DNA from: Methylobacterium sp. WSM2598
GTDB lineage: Bacteria; Pseudomonadota; Alphaproteobacteria; Rhizobiales; Beijerinckiaceae
NCBI RefSeq assembly: GCF_000379105.1
Contig: NZ_KB900609.1
Span: forward strand, 3,962,802-4,026,801
Direction: 5' to 3'
Length of the DNA stretch: 64,000 nucleotides
Shown here piece after piece: positions 36,694-45,095 of this stretch; the stretch's first letter is position 1; every line of letters begins with the position of its first letter. The notes beneath the pieces were generated by a model, which saw only the letters and a program-made list of their open reading frames with translations, was not told the origin of the DNA and searched no databases. The translations under genes were made by a program, and so were the position numbers.

Positions 36694-36981
36694 TTACGCG
36701 AGCACGCCCATGATGTCGGACTCCTTCATGATCAGGAGGTCCTGGCCGTCGATCTTGACCTCGGTGCCCGACCACTTGCCGAACAGCACGCGGTCACCGG
36801 CCTTCACGTCGAGGGGGGTCACCTTGCCGGTCTCGTCGCGGGCGCCCGGGCCGACGGCGACGATCTCGCCCTCCTGGGGCTTCTCCTTGGCGGTGTCCGG
36901 GATGATGATGCCGCCCTTGGTCTTCTCCTCGCTCTCGATGCGACGGACGACCACGCGGTCGTGCAGCGGACGGAATTGCAT
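36694..36981 (-). CDS. groES: Co-chaperonin GroES (Hsp10)
   Basis: 95 residues from ATG 36981 (M-Q-F-R-P-L-H-D-R-V-V-V-R-R). The mobile loop that contacts GroEL (K-T-K-G-G-I-I-I-P-D) and the roof-loop region are present, and the protein ends D-I-M-G-V-L-A. It caps GroEL rings. It is the first gene of the groES-groEL operon; the CIRCE element lies 81 bp upstream of its start, inside the 5' leader or promoter. Confidence 0.99.
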   Translation of the reverse strand: MQFRPLHDRVVVRRIESEEKTKGGIIIPDTAKEKPQEGEIVAVGPGARDETGKVTPLDVKAGDRVLFGKWSGTEVKIDGQDLLIMKESDIMGVLA

Positions 36982-37061
36982 GTGCTGCCCTCTTGCTTCC
37001 CACAAGGACTTGGCGATGGTGCCTCGGCGTCGGTGCGGCCGCACGGTGTCGGCGCGGCCTG

Positions 37062-37088
37062 TTAGCACTCACTTTCGGTGAGTGCCAG
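37062..37088 (-). promoter_or_regulatory. CIRCE operator (HrcA site) of groES-groEL
   Basis: TTAGCACTC-N9-GAGTGCCAG on the plus strand, against the consensus TTAGCACTC-N9-GAGTGCTAA. The left arm is perfect and the right arm has two changes near its end. HrcA binds this palindrome and represses the chaperonin operon until heat stress. hrcA itself is not in the window. Confidence 0.95.
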
Positions 37089-37170
37089 AGCCGCGGCTGA
37101 CCTATGCGGACCCTTCGGGCAAGTCAAGACGTTCTGCGCCAACAAGCCGGCCCACCAGGATCCTTCCCCG

Positions 37171-38148
37171 ATGATCACCCTGCACGGCCCCGGCGGCGTC
37201 GTGGCCGAAGGCGAGGCCTGCGCGGCGCCGCCGCCTCACGGGGTCTGGCTCGACCTCGTCGATCCGAGCGAGACCGAGATCGCGCTCGCCGAGGAGGCGA
37301 CGGGGCTCCAGGTGCCCAGCCGCGCGGCCCTGAGCGAGGTCGAGCGGTCGAGCCGCCTGCGGCGGCGGCGCGACGCGCTCTACCTCAGCACCCCGATGGT
37401 GTCCTTCGTTCCGGGCGATCTCGGGCTTCGCCCGCTCGGCTTCGTGCTGACCCGCGAGCGGCTGGTCTCGATCCGCTTCCAGCCGCTCGCGGCCTTCGAC
37501 GCGGTCAAGCAGCGCCAGGCCGAGCGCGACGGCCTGGAGACCAGCGTCGGGGTGCTCACCGCCCTGATGGCCGAACTCGTCGACGCCATGGCGGACAGCC
37601 TGGAGGCGATGAGCGACGCGCTCGACGCGCTCTCGACCCGGGTCTTCCACTTCGACGCGGGGCACGGCGAGGCCTCGGCGCCCAAGCGGCGCGACCTCGC
37701 CCTGCGCCGGATCCTCGGCGAGATCGGGCGCCGGGGGAAGGCCCTCGCCAAGCTGCGCTCCGCCCTCGTCGGCCTCGACCAGATGGTGCCCTACGTGGCG
37801 AGCGAGGCGGAGGCCTGGCTCGGCCCGGAGGACCATGCCCATCTCGACACGCTGCACCTCGACATCGCCTCGCTGGAGGAGTTCGAGACCCGGCTCTCCG
37901 AGACGGTGCAGTTCCTGCTCGACGCGGCCCTCGGCCTCATCAACATCGAGCAGAACAACACGTTTCGCGTGCTCACGGTGGTGTCGATCATCGGCATCCC
38001 GCCGACGCTCGTCGCGTCGATGTACGGCATGAACTTCAAGCACATGCCGGAGCTGGACTGGGCCTGGGGCTATCCCTACGGGCTCGCCGTGATCGCGCTG
38101 AGCGCGCTCGCGCCCGCCCTGTGGTTCAAGCTGAGGGGCTGGTTCTGA
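37171..38148 (+). CDS. CorA-type divalent-metal/zinc transporter
   Basis: 325 residues from ATG 37171. A large soluble N-terminal region with long helices (the stalk around residues 150-260) is followed by two membrane helices at the C-terminus, I-I-G-I-P-P-T-L-V-A-S-M and the final L-A-V-I-A-L-S-A-L-A. The pore signature Y-G-M-N-F lies between them. The C-terminal tail is short and basic (K-L-R-G-W-F), as in CorA/ZntB proteins. It moves Mg2+, Co2+ or Zn2+ across the inner membrane. Divergent from groES with about 90 bp between the CIRCE site and its start. Confidence 0.93.
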   Translation: MITLHGPGGVVAEGEACAAPPPHGVWLDLVDPSETEIALAEEATGLQVPSRAALSEVERSSRLRRRRDALYLSTPMVSFVPGDLGLRPLGFVLTRERLVSIRFQPLAAFDAVKQRQAERDGLETSVGVLTALMAELVDAMADSLEAMSDALDALSTRVFHFDAGHGEASAPKRRDLALRRILGEIGRRGKALAKLRSALVGLDQMVPYVASEAEAWLGPEDHAHLDTLHLDIASLEEFETRLSETVQFLLDAALGLINIEQNNTFRVLTVVSIIGIPPTLVASMYGMNFKHMPELDWAWGYPYGLAVIALSALAPALWFKLRGWF

Positions 38149-38347
38149 TCCGAGCGGGGATGTCTCGCGAGCGCTGGTTGCGGTCTCGCACGGTCGCCGC
38201 GCCGTTGGCCTGCGTCGCCGAGTCGTGAGGGTCGGCGGCCCGATGCGTCGGCGTTCTGCGCCGTTGGCCGGACGCGGGCGCGGCCTCGCCGCCGGCCGCC
38301 CGCCGCGAGCCGGATGCCGGCGCGGAGGAGCGGGAGCGCCGGCCGCG

Positions 38348-38363
38348 CTTGACTCAGGTCAAG
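38348..38363. promoter_or_regulatory. FNR/FixK-type box upstream of the CBS-domain gene
   Basis: CTTGAC-TCAG-GTCAAG is a perfect palindrome and matches the core TTGA-N6-TCAA recognised by FNR/FixK-type regulators. It ends 84 bp before the CBS-domain start codon, a distance that would allow an activating position near -41. Low-oxygen control is inferred from the site only. Confidence 0.6.
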
Positions 38364-38447
38364 GCCGGGGCCGGCCGCGCGGGGGAGGATGCCGCCACGG
38401 TTCGGGCCGCCCTCCAGACATGCGGCGGCCCGCCAGCGGAGCGCAGC

Positions 38448-38843
38448 ATGACCGTCCCCACCGTCGGCGACGTGATCGCCGGCCACCCCCTCCACGCGGT
38501 GACCGGGAGCTTCACGATCGCGAGCGTCTGCCACCGGATGCGGGCGCTCAACGTCGGCGCGCTCGCGGTGCTGGACGAGGGCCGGCTCATCGGCATCATC
38601 AGCGAGCGCGACATCGCCCGGCGGGTGATCGCGGGCCACCGCGACCCGATGCTGACCCTGGTGCGCGAGGTGATGACCCGCGAGCCCCTGACCATCGCCG
38701 CGCAGGCGCCCCTCGCCGAGGCGCACCGGCTCATGGCCGAGAGGGGCATCCGCCACCTGCCGGTGATGCGGGACGAGGCGGTGGTCGGCATGATCTCGCT
38801 GCGCGACATCCCGGCCGAGGCCGGGGCCGAGGCGCTCGCCTGA
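38448..38843 (+). CDS. Tandem CBS-domain protein
   Basis: 131 residues made only of two CBS repeats: residues 5-60 (V-G-D-V-I-A-G, then L-I-G-I-I-S-E-R-D-I-A-R-R) and 70-125 (V-M-T-R-E-P-L-T-I, A-E-R-G-I-R-H-L-P-V, V-G-M-I-S-L-R-D-I). Such pairs bind adenosine nucleotides and act as energy sensors for partner proteins. In rhizobia many are part of the FixK/FNR low-oxygen regulon, and this one has a matching palindrome upstream. No partner is encoded next to it. Confidence 0.92.
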   Translation: MTVPTVGDVIAGHPLHAVTGSFTIASVCHRMRALNVGALAVLDEGRLIGIISERDIARRVIAGHRDPMLTLVREVMTREPLTIAAQAPLAEAHRLMAERGIRHLPVMRDEAVVGMISLRDIPAEAGAEALA

Positions 38844-38852
38844 CCGGTCGGG

Positions 38853-39722
38853 TCAGCGCCGCGCCGCCAGGGCCGAGCCCGCCAGGATCAGGCCGGATCC
38901 CGCCGCGGTGGCGAGCCCCGGCACCTCGCCGAAGGCGAGATAGCCGAGGCCGACGGCCCAGATCAGCGCCGAGTACTCGGCGACCGCGAGCCGGGCGGCC
39001 TCCGCCCCCGCATAGGCGCGGCTGAGCACGAGGTGGCCCGCCACCCCGAGCGCGCCGACCAGCGCGAAGGCCGGCCAGTCCGACGCGGCCACCGGCACCC
39101 AGGTGGAGGCGGCGGGCGCCGCCAGCAGCGCGGCCGGCCCGACATGCTGGATCGCCACGATCACCGCGACGGAATCCCGCGCGGCGCGGGCGCGCAGCAG
39201 CACCATCGAGAGCGCGTAGGTCAGCGCCGAGGCGAGCACGGCGGCGATGCCGAGGAGGTGCCCCTCCCCCGCCGCGCCGCCGCCGAGCTGCCCGCCCGCC
39301 ACGACCAGCACCCCGGCGAGGCCGAGCAGCAGGGCCGCCCAGACGCGCGGCCGCACCATCTCCCGCAGCAGCAGGCCGGCGAAGAGCGCGATGAAGATCG
39401 GGCTGAGGAAGGAGAGGGCCAGCGCCTCGGCGAGGGGCAGGCGGGCGAGCCCGGTGAAGAAGGTGAGCGCGGTCGCGGCCGCCAGCACCGCGCGCAGGCC
39501 GTTCGCGCGCCACGTCGCCGCGGAGGGCCAGCCCGGCCGCCGCCACGCCAGCAGCGCCAGGATCAGGACCGACCCGGAAAGGTAGCGCAGGAACGCGATC
39601 TCCGGCACGGCGTAGCGCGCCGCCAGCCCCTTGATCATCGCGTCCATCAGCGACAGGAGGCCGATGCCGGTCACGGCGAGCAGCATCGCGCGCCCGGGCC
39701 CGGCCGCCGCGCTTAAGGACAT
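38853..39722 (-). CDS. DMT-superfamily (EamA) transporter
   Basis: 289 residues from ATG 39722. Ten hydrophobic helices in two five-helix halves: the first EamA repeat begins L-L-S-L-M-D-A-M-I-K-G and ends near L-L-G-L-A-G-V-L-V-V, and the second runs from L-L-G-I-A-A-V-L-A-S-A to the end L-I-L-A-G-S-A-L-A. It is a drug/metabolite exporter-type protein of the inner membrane with unknown substrate, possibly amino acids or their derivatives. Convergent with the CBS gene. Confidence 0.9.
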   Translation of the reverse strand: MSLSAAAGPGRAMLLAVTGIGLLSLMDAMIKGLAARYAVPEIAFLRYLSGSVLILALLAWRRPGWPSAATWRANGLRAVLAAATALTFFTGLARLPLAEALALSFLSPIFIALFAGLLLREMVRPRVWAALLLGLAGVLVVAGGQLGGGAAGEGHLLGIAAVLASALTYALSMVLLRARAARDSVAVIVAIQHVGPAALLAAPAASTWVPVAASDWPAFALVGALGVAGHLVLSRAYAGAEAARLAVAEYSALIWAVGLGYLAFGEVPGLATAAGSGLILAGSALAARR

Positions 39723-39776
39723 CTTCGCCGCGACCACGTACACCTCTCGTCCCGGTCCCCACGCAAGCAGCCCGAC

Positions 39777-41216
39777 ATGGCGGTCATCGCAGCCTTCGTG
39801 ATCAACGCCGCCCTCAACTTCGCGCTGGGGCTGCTGATCGCGCAGTTCCTCGGGCCGGCGGATTTCGGCCGCTTCGCCCTCGGGACGGCCGGGGCCGTGC
39901 TGCTCAACACGCTCCTGTTCGAGTGGCTGCGCCTCTCGGCGACGCGCTTCTACTCCGACCGGGTCCGCCGGGACGAGCCCTGGATCCGCGCCATGCTGAA
40001 CCGCGCCTACGCGGCGGTGGCGGTCGGGCTCGCGGGCGCGGCGCTCCTCGTCCTGGCGGGGGGCGAACTCGCCGCGCGCTGGCACGACGAGACGCGGCTC
40101 GCGGCGGCCGCGGCCGCCGCCGCGGTCGGGATCGGCCTCTTCGACGCGGCCGCGGCGCTCACCCGGGCGCGGTTCGAGGGCGGGCTCTACTTCCGGCTGG
40201 TCCTGGCCAAGAACGCCCTCGCCCTGGCGCTGATGACCGCGACCGCTTGGCTCCTGCCGTTCCCGCCCCTCGTGATGGTGGCGGGCGGCCTCAGCCAGTT
40301 CCTCGCGGTGCTGGCCGTGCGGCGCGCCCTCGCCGACCCGCCGCACGCGCCGGACCGGGCGCGCCGGCACGCGACGTTGCGGGTGTTCGCGGCCTACGGG
40401 CTGCCGCTGATCGCCGCGAACGCGGTCTACCACCTGATGCCCTTCGCCAACCGGGCGGCGGTGGCGGCCCTGGCGGGCTTCTCCGAGTCGGGCTACTTCT
40501 CCCTGGCGGCCGATATCGGCGGGCGGATCTTCAGCACGCTCGGCGCCGCGCTCGATCTGCTGCTGTTCCAGCTCGCCGTGCAGGCCGAGGAGCATCACGG
40601 CGCGGCGGCCGGCGAGGCGCAGGTGGCGCGCAACGGCGCCGTGGTGGTGGCGCTGCTGCTGCCCTGCGCGGCGGGGTTCTGGCTCGTCGCCCCGGCGGTC
40701 GAGGCGATCGTGGTGCCGGAGGCGTTCCGCGGGCATTTCGCCCATTACACGCTGCTCCTGCTGCCCGGCCTGTTCGCCGGGGCGCTGATGAACTTCGCCC
40801 TGAATCCGATCTTCCAGATCCGCCGCCGCACGCGGCCGGTGATCGTCGCGGCCCTGATCGGGGCCGGGGTGAACGGGCTCGGCGGGCTCGCGCTCGCGCG
40901 CGCCTTCGGCGCCTCGGGCATCGCGGCGGCGCAGTCCCTCGGCCTGATGGCGGCCTGCCTGTTCCTGGCCCTGCGCGGCCTTACCGGGCCGCGGCGCCTG
41001 CGCCTGCCGCTGCGCGACCTCGCCGCTTCCCTGGCGGCGACCGGCCTGATGGTGGCGGCGGTGCTGCCCCTGCGGGGCCTCGGCCCCTGGCCGGCGCTCG
41101 GGGCGAGCGTGGCGGCGGGCGCGGCGGTCTACGGCGCCGCGGTCTGGATCTTCGACATCGCGGGCCTGCGCGCGGCGGTGGCGCCGCGCCTGCGCCGCGC
41201 GGTTCCGGCCGCCTAA
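39777..41216 (+). CDS. Polysaccharide/lipid flippase of the MATE/Wzx type
   Basis: 479 residues with about twelve to fourteen membrane helices. The N-terminus F-V-I-N-A-A-L-N-F-A-L-G-L-L-I-A-Q-F-L-G-P-A-D-F-G-R is typical of the polysaccharide-biosynthesis flippase family. A basic residue pattern in the first third (R-L-S-A-T-R-F-Y) supports lipid-linked substrates. It probably moves lipid-linked glycans across the inner membrane, but no other sugar genes are beside it. Its TAA stop is also the start of a family A repeat. Confidence 0.85.
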   Translation: MAVIAAFVINAALNFALGLLIAQFLGPADFGRFALGTAGAVLLNTLLFEWLRLSATRFYSDRVRRDEPWIRAMLNRAYAAVAVGLAGAALLVLAGGELAARWHDETRLAAAAAAAAVGIGLFDAAAALTRARFEGGLYFRLVLAKNALALALMTATAWLLPFPPLVMVAGGLSQFLAVLAVRRALADPPHAPDRARRHATLRVFAAYGLPLIAANAVYHLMPFANRAAVAALAGFSESGYFSLAADIGGRIFSTLGAALDLLLFQLAVQAEEHHGAAAGEAQVARNGAVVVALLLPCAAGFWLVAPAVEAIVVPEAFRGHFAHYTLLLLPGLFAGALMNFALNPIFQIRRRTRPVIVAALIGAGVNGLGGLALARAFGASGIAAAQSLGLMAACLFLALRGLTGPRRLRLPLRDLAASLAATGLMVAAVLPLRGLGPWPALGASVAAGAAVYGAAVWIFDIAGLRAAVAPRLRRAVPAA

Positions 41217-41300
41217 GCAGGATTGCATGCCGCAATTCTGCTTAGACTCTTGTTTTCGCATCATTCTTGCCGCCAAACCGGTGACCGCTTCGGCGAATGA
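41213..41300. repeat. Dispersed palindromic repeat, family A
   Basis: It begins with the TAA stop of the flippase gene as CTAAGCAGGATTGCATGCCG, then CAATTCTGCTTAGACTCTTG, TTTTCGCATCATTCTTGCCG and ACCGGTGACCGCTTCGGCGA. The first 30 bp form a hairpin (AAGCAG.ATTGCATGCCGCAAT.CTGCTT). Confidence 0.85.
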
Positions 41301-41408
41301 CGCTTCGGGACGGCGCGCTGCGCCGCGCCGGCGACGGCTTGCGCCGGCCGGTGCTTCGCCGCATTCCTCGCCGATCCGGCCGATCCGGCCGGGAGGGAAG
41401 AAACGGCC

Positions 41409-42599
41409 ATGAGCGTGTACCAGCCCCGGACCGAGGCGGAGGCGGCGGAGATGGTGGCGGCCGCGGCCCAGCGGCGGGAGCGGCTGCGGCTCGTCGGCGG
41501 CGGCACCCGCGCGGGGATCGGGCGCCCGGCCCAGGACGAGGCGACCCTGTCGGCCCGCTCCCTCACCGGCATCACGCTCTACGAGCCGGCCGAGCTCGTG
41601 ATCCGGGCGCTGGCCGGCACCCCCCTGGCCGAGGTGGAGGCGCGGCTCGCCGCCGGGCGCCAGATGCTGCCCTTCGAGCCGATGGACCACCGCCCGCTCC
41701 TCGGCTCCTCGGGCGAGCCGACCATCGGGGCGGTGGCGGCCGGCAACATCTCGGGGCCGCGGCGGATCATGGCCGGGGCGGCCCGCGACAGCCTGATCGG
41801 CGTGCGCTTCGTCAACGGGCGCGGCGAGGTGGTGAAGTCGGGGGGGCGCGTGATGAAGAACGTCACCGGCCTCGACCTCGTCAAGCTGATGGCCGGCTCC
41901 TGGGGCACCCTCGGCTTCCTGACCGAGGTGACCTTCAAGGTCCTGCCGGTGCCCGAGCGCGCCGCGACCCTGGTGTTCCCCGGCCTCGACGATGCCCGGG
42001 CGGTCGAGGCGCTGAGCCTCGCCCTCGGCTCGCCCTTCGAGATCACCGGGGCGGCGCACTGGCCCGCCGGGATCGACGGCGGCGAGGCGCGCAGCTTCCT
42101 GCGCATCGAGGGGTTCTCCGCCTCGATCGATTACCGGCTCGGCGAGCTGCGCCGGCTGCTGCGCCGCTTCGGCACCCCGGCCGTGATCGAGGGCGAGGAG
42201 GCGGCCTCGCTCTGGGCCTCGGTGCGCGACGCGACGCCCTTCGCGGCCTCGGCCGGCGAGGGGGTGGTCTGGCGCATCTCGACGGCGCCGACGCGGGGCC
42301 CGCTCGTGACCGCCGCCATTGCCCGGGAGCGCGCGGCGGCGTGGTTCTACGACTGGGGGGGCGGCCTGATCTGGCTGCGCACGAGCCCCGAGAGCGATGC
42401 GGGCGCGGCGGCGCTGCGGGCGGCGGTGGCGCAGGTCGGCGGCCACGCCACCCTGGTGCGGGCCCCCGAGGCGGTGCGCGCCGCCGTGCCAGTCTTCGAG
42501 CCGCTGGCGGAGCCGCTGATGCGCCTCACGGCCGGGATCAAGGCGGCCCACGATCCGGCCGGATTGTTCAACCCGGGCCGCATGTATCCGGGGGTGTGA
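41409..42599 (+). CDS. glcE: Glycolate oxidase FAD-binding subunit GlcE
   Basis: 396 residues from ATG 41409. A PCMH-type FAD domain: L-V-G-G-G-T-R-A-G-I-G near 28-38, then L-L-G-S-S-G-E-P-T-I-G-A-V-A-A-G-N, and G-G-R-V-M-K-N-V-T-G-L-D-L. The C-terminus ends D-P-A-G-L-F-N-P-G-R-M, as in GlcD/GlcE proteins. Together with GlcD and the iron-sulfur subunit GlcF it oxidises glycolate to glyoxylate at the inner membrane. glcD is not in the window; it should lie elsewhere. glcF is found 2.5 kb downstream, separated by unrelated genes. Confidence 0.95.
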   Translation: MSVYQPRTEAEAAEMVAAAAQRRERLRLVGGGTRAGIGRPAQDEATLSARSLTGITLYEPAELVIRALAGTPLAEVEARLAAGRQMLPFEPMDHRPLLGSSGEPTIGAVAAGNISGPRRIMAGAARDSLIGVRFVNGRGEVVKSGGRVMKNVTGLDLVKLMAGSWGTLGFLTEVTFKVLPVPERAATLVFPGLDDARAVEALSLALGSPFEITGAAHWPAGIDGGEARSFLRIEGFSASIDYRLGELRRLLRRFGTPAVIEGEEAASLWASVRDATPFAASAGEGVVWRISTAPTRGPLVTAAIARERAAAWFYDWGGGLIWLRTSPESDAGAAALRAAVAQVGGHATLVRAPEAVRAAVPVFEPLAEPLMRLTAGIKAAHDPAGLFNPGRMYPGV

Positions 42600-42775
42600 T
42601 CCGCTGTCCGGACGATCACGTCCGGACAGCGGATGACAAGCCCGCGCGGCACTGGAGCGAAGCCCAAATCCGTCATCCCGAAGGGATCAAGCGGATTGGG
42701 TATGCCAAGCCCGCGCGGCGCGTGAGCGAAGCCGGCATCCGCATGGCGACGCAACCCGTCGGATGTCGTATAAGA
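42600..42775. repeat. Hairpin plus double family B repeat
   Basis: A perfect hairpin with a 15-bp stem (ATCCGCTGTCCGGAC / GTCCGGACAGCGGAT) follows the glcE stop. Two family B units follow: a diverged one at about 42645-42710 and a typical one at about 42710-42775 (GCGCGGCGCGTGAGCGAAGC...CATCCGCATGGCGACGCAAC). A very similar hairpin and unit occur at 58990-59096. Confidence 0.85.
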
Positions 42776-42923
42776 GGCCTGTGCGGCACGCGCGGAACAG
42801 ATCTCGACCCCGGCGAGCGCCGCGCCTTTCCCTGACCTCGCGCGCACATGCCGCGACCTGCCGTCGCCAGGGTCAACAATTTAACGGTTCGATTGCCTGA
42901 CTCGACCTGGATCCAGAGAATCT

Positions 42924-43127
42924 TTGAGCGATGATTTCTTACGCCAGCAGATGAGAAACGCGAGCGCGATTGCTCCGGCTGCACATGCTCCCGTACTCGC
43001 TCGCTTCAGCAGCGTTCTCGCGGGTGCCGGAGCGCCGACTTCCAAAATGTTGCCCCTGGACGAGGGTCCGACTCCGATGCAGATTCATGCGGAATCGGTG
43101 CCGGACGATCCGACGCGGCCGTCATAA
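42924..43127 (+). CDS. Possible small protein upstream of the papain-like protease
   Basis: 67 residues from TTG 42924, with later starts possible. The composition is mixed: an acidic N-terminus M-S-D-D-F-L, a short hydrophobic middle V-L-A-R-F-S-S-V-L-A-G-A-G-A, and a Pro/Asp-rich end. It ends 28 bp before the protease gene and would be co-transcribed. An AT-richer promoter-like region (42870-42930) lies upstream. It is not similar to anything I know; coding status is uncertain. Confidence 0.35.
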   Translation: MSDDFLRQQMRNASAIAPAAHAPVLARFSSVLAGAGAPTSKMLPLDEGPTPMQIHAESVPDDPTRPS

Positions 43128-43155
43128 AGTCCGGCCGACATTCAGTGAGGGCTGA

Positions 43156-43800
43156 ATGCCTATTCCGCAATTCCTGTCACCGCGGCCGATCCAGGGCCAC
43201 GCCCCCGCAGCCGTGTCGGCCCTGGGAGGGTCCGCTCCGCCCCTTCGACGCAGGCTGAGCTTCGGAATCGAGCAGCAGGAGCAGGACAATTGGTGCTGGG
43301 CCGCAGTCGGCGTCAGCATCGAGCACTTCTACGCCGGCGCTCGCAGGCGGACGCAATGCGCACTCGCCTGCACCGCCCTCGGTCGTCAGGATTGCTGCGC
43401 CGACGGAGGGAGCGACACGACCAAGTGCGACAAGCCCTGGTACCTGGATCGTGTCCTGAAGATCGTCGGTCACCTGGAGGACACCACCGCCCAGCCTCTG
43501 ACCTTCGCCCAGGTGCAGGCGCGGATCGACGCGGGCTCGGTCGTCGGCTGTCGGATCGGGTGGTATGGTGGGGGCGGCCACTTCGTCGCCGTGATCGGAT
43601 ATCTCACGCAGGACGGCCGGACCTATCTCGACATCGCGGACCCGATTTGGATGGAGACTCAGGTGGCCTACGATGAGTTTCCGTCCCTGTACCGATCGGG
43701 AGGCGACTGGACGCATTCCTATCTCACGGCCCCGACCGCCAGCGGGGGCGCCGCGGTGGCGCAGGCGGGCGCGGACGATCCGGATCTCCTGGGAGCATGA
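43156..43800 (+). CDS. Papain-like cysteine protease (AvrRpt2/C70 type)
   Basis: 214 residues from ATG 43156, with GAGGG 5 nt upstream. After about 38 residues of leader comes E-Q-D-N-W-C-W-A-A-V with the catalytic Cys47, then a block of cysteines (Q-C-A-L-A-C, D-C-C-A, K-C-D-K-P-W). The catalytic His142 is in G-G-G-H-F-V-A-V-I-G-Y and a catalytic-type Asp162 in I-A-D-P-I-W. The motif order matches the family that includes the AvrRpt2 effector. No standard signal peptide is seen. Its last codon overlaps the next gene (ATGA). The target is unknown. Confidence 0.88.
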   Translation: MPIPQFLSPRPIQGHAPAAVSALGGSAPPLRRRLSFGIEQQEQDNWCWAAVGVSIEHFYAGARRRTQCALACTALGRQDCCADGGSDTTKCDKPWYLDRVLKIVGHLEDTTAQPLTFAQVQARIDAGSVVGCRIGWYGGGGHFVAVIGYLTQDGRTYLDIADPIWMETQVAYDEFPSLYRSGGDWTHSYLTAPTASGGAAVAQAGADDPDLLGA

Positions 43801-44390
43801 CCATGAGCCTGATCCTGAAGCCGGCCCCGGAGCACGGCCGAGCGATCGTCGCCCGCGCGGTGCGCGACCTCTGGAGCGCGGGCGCCGGCGCCGGCGCGGC
43901 CGGCGGGGCCGCCCTCAACCTGTCGGAGCCGATCCCGCTCTACCGCCTGGGGCTCGACCAGGTCAGCGCCGAGGGCGTGTCGGGCGCCGAGCCCGTGGGC
44001 TGGCGCTACCTCCTCGAAGCGGGCAGCGGCTCCGCGGCGGTGGCCGATCTCGGCCAAAGGGCTGGGGACGAGGCACGGTTCGCCAGTCTCTCGCGGGGCG
44101 ACGCGGCGCGGCGCCTCATGGACGCCGCGGCCCTCGCCGCAACGATCGCGGACGGAAAGCCCACCCCCTACGAGATCCGGATCCTCGACGTGCCGGCCTT
44201 GCACGTCTCGGCGATCTGGCTGTCCGGCAAGCCCGACATCTTCATTCCCTACCTCGACATCAAGCGCCTGCGGGGCGGCGACGTCGAGGTGGACGACGAC
44301 TTTGTCCGGAGGCTGGACGCTCGGGCCAAGTCCATGCGGGACGCGCTCACCGGGATGGCGCCGCGTCCGGCCGCCGAATCAGGAGGCTGA
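43797..44390 (+). CDS. Unknown protein co-encoded with the papain-like protease
   Basis: 197 residues from ATG 43797, overlapping the protease stop by 4 nt; ATG 43803 is an alternative. There is no signal peptide or membrane helix. An Ala/Gly-rich segment near residues 26-38 is followed by a mixed alpha/beta protein containing Y-E-I-R-I-L-D-V-P-A-L-H-V-S-A-I-W-L and I-F-I-P-Y-L-D. I do not recognise the family. The tight coupling suggests it is a partner of the protease, for example an inhibitor, substrate or localisation factor; this is inference. Its end overlaps the convergent SOUL gene by 12 bp. Confidence 0.7.
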   Translation: MTMSLILKPAPEHGRAIVARAVRDLWSAGAGAGAAGGAALNLSEPIPLYRLGLDQVSAEGVSGAEPVGWRYLLEAGSGSAAVADLGQRAGDEARFASLSRGDAARRLMDAAALAATIADGKPTPYEIRILDVPALHVSAIWLSGKPDIFIPYLDIKRLRGGDVEVDDDFVRRLDARAKSMRDALTGMAPRPAAESGG

Positions 44391-44984
44391 GGCCACCTCC
44401 ACCGCCACCTCGTTCCGGCGCAGGAACGGGGGCGTCATCGGCGGATCGTAGGACAGGAGCACGGGCGCGCCGCGCGGCGCGAGCCCGGCCGCCGCGAGGC
44501 TGCGCAGCAGCGCCTCCTCCCGGACGCGGCGCGTGCGCGCGTCCGCGGCCCCCGAGAAGCGCAGCACCGCCAGCCGCTGCGGGGGCAGGTGCACGAGCCG
44601 CACCTGCGGGTCGGTCGGCTCCGGCGCGCCCGCCGCGACCACCTTGCGCGGCAGGACGAAGCGCATCGACCCCTCCCCCGCCGTCCCGGGGGAAGCCGGC
44701 GCGGCGGGCCGCTCGGCCTGCTCCACCGGCACCGTCATGGCGATCAGCCGCGCGCCGCGATTGCCCCCGGTGATCGTGCGGAACAGGCGCCGGAAGGCCT
44801 CGGCATCGCCCGGCCCGCGCGTTCCGGTCTCGATCACCGTCCGCGGCGCGTAATCCCGGATCTCGACCTCCCCGTCGAGGCGGCGCACCAGGGCGTAGGC
44901 CGGTGCCTCGTAGGCCGCCCGGATCCCCACCAGCGAGAGGGCGGATTCGACGAGCGTGGCGAGGTAATAGAAGAATGTCTGCAT
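44379..44984 (-). CDS. SOUL-family haem-binding protein
   Basis: 201 residues from ATG 44984. The N-terminal 20 residues form a signal or membrane anchor. The SOUL/HBP fold is indicated by A-Y-E-A-P-A-Y-A-L-V-R-R, E-V-E-I-R-D-Y-A-P-R-T-V-I-E-T, and L-I-A-M-T-V-P-V, then the end Y-D-P-P-M-T-P-P-F-L-R-R-N-E-V. Such proteins bind haem or tetrapyrroles in the periplasm or membrane. Divergent from glcF with 111 bp between them. Confidence 0.9.
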   Translation of the reverse strand: MQTFFYYLATLVESALSLVGIRAAYEAPAYALVRRLDGEVEIRDYAPRTVIETGTRGPGDAEAFRRLFRTITGGNRGARLIAMTVPVEQAERPAAPASPGTAGEGSMRFVLPRKVVAAGAPEPTDPQVRLVHLPPQRLAVLRFSGAADARTRRVREEALLRSLAAAGLAPRGAPVLLSYDPPMTPPFLRRNEVAVEVASAS

Positions 44985-45095
44985 CGCTCCGGCTCCGGAT
45001 GCGGCGACGACGGCGCCCCACGCGCCGTGGAATTGGTCTAGAACACGGCAGGCCCCTGAGAAGCCGCCCCGACAAAACGTGATCGAGGAACCGTC

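Noticed and set aside
38853..42551. A 1232-residue minus-strand frame running through several genes
   Set aside because: Only its last 289 codons, the DMT transporter, have family similarity; the rest is antisense to the flippase and glcE.
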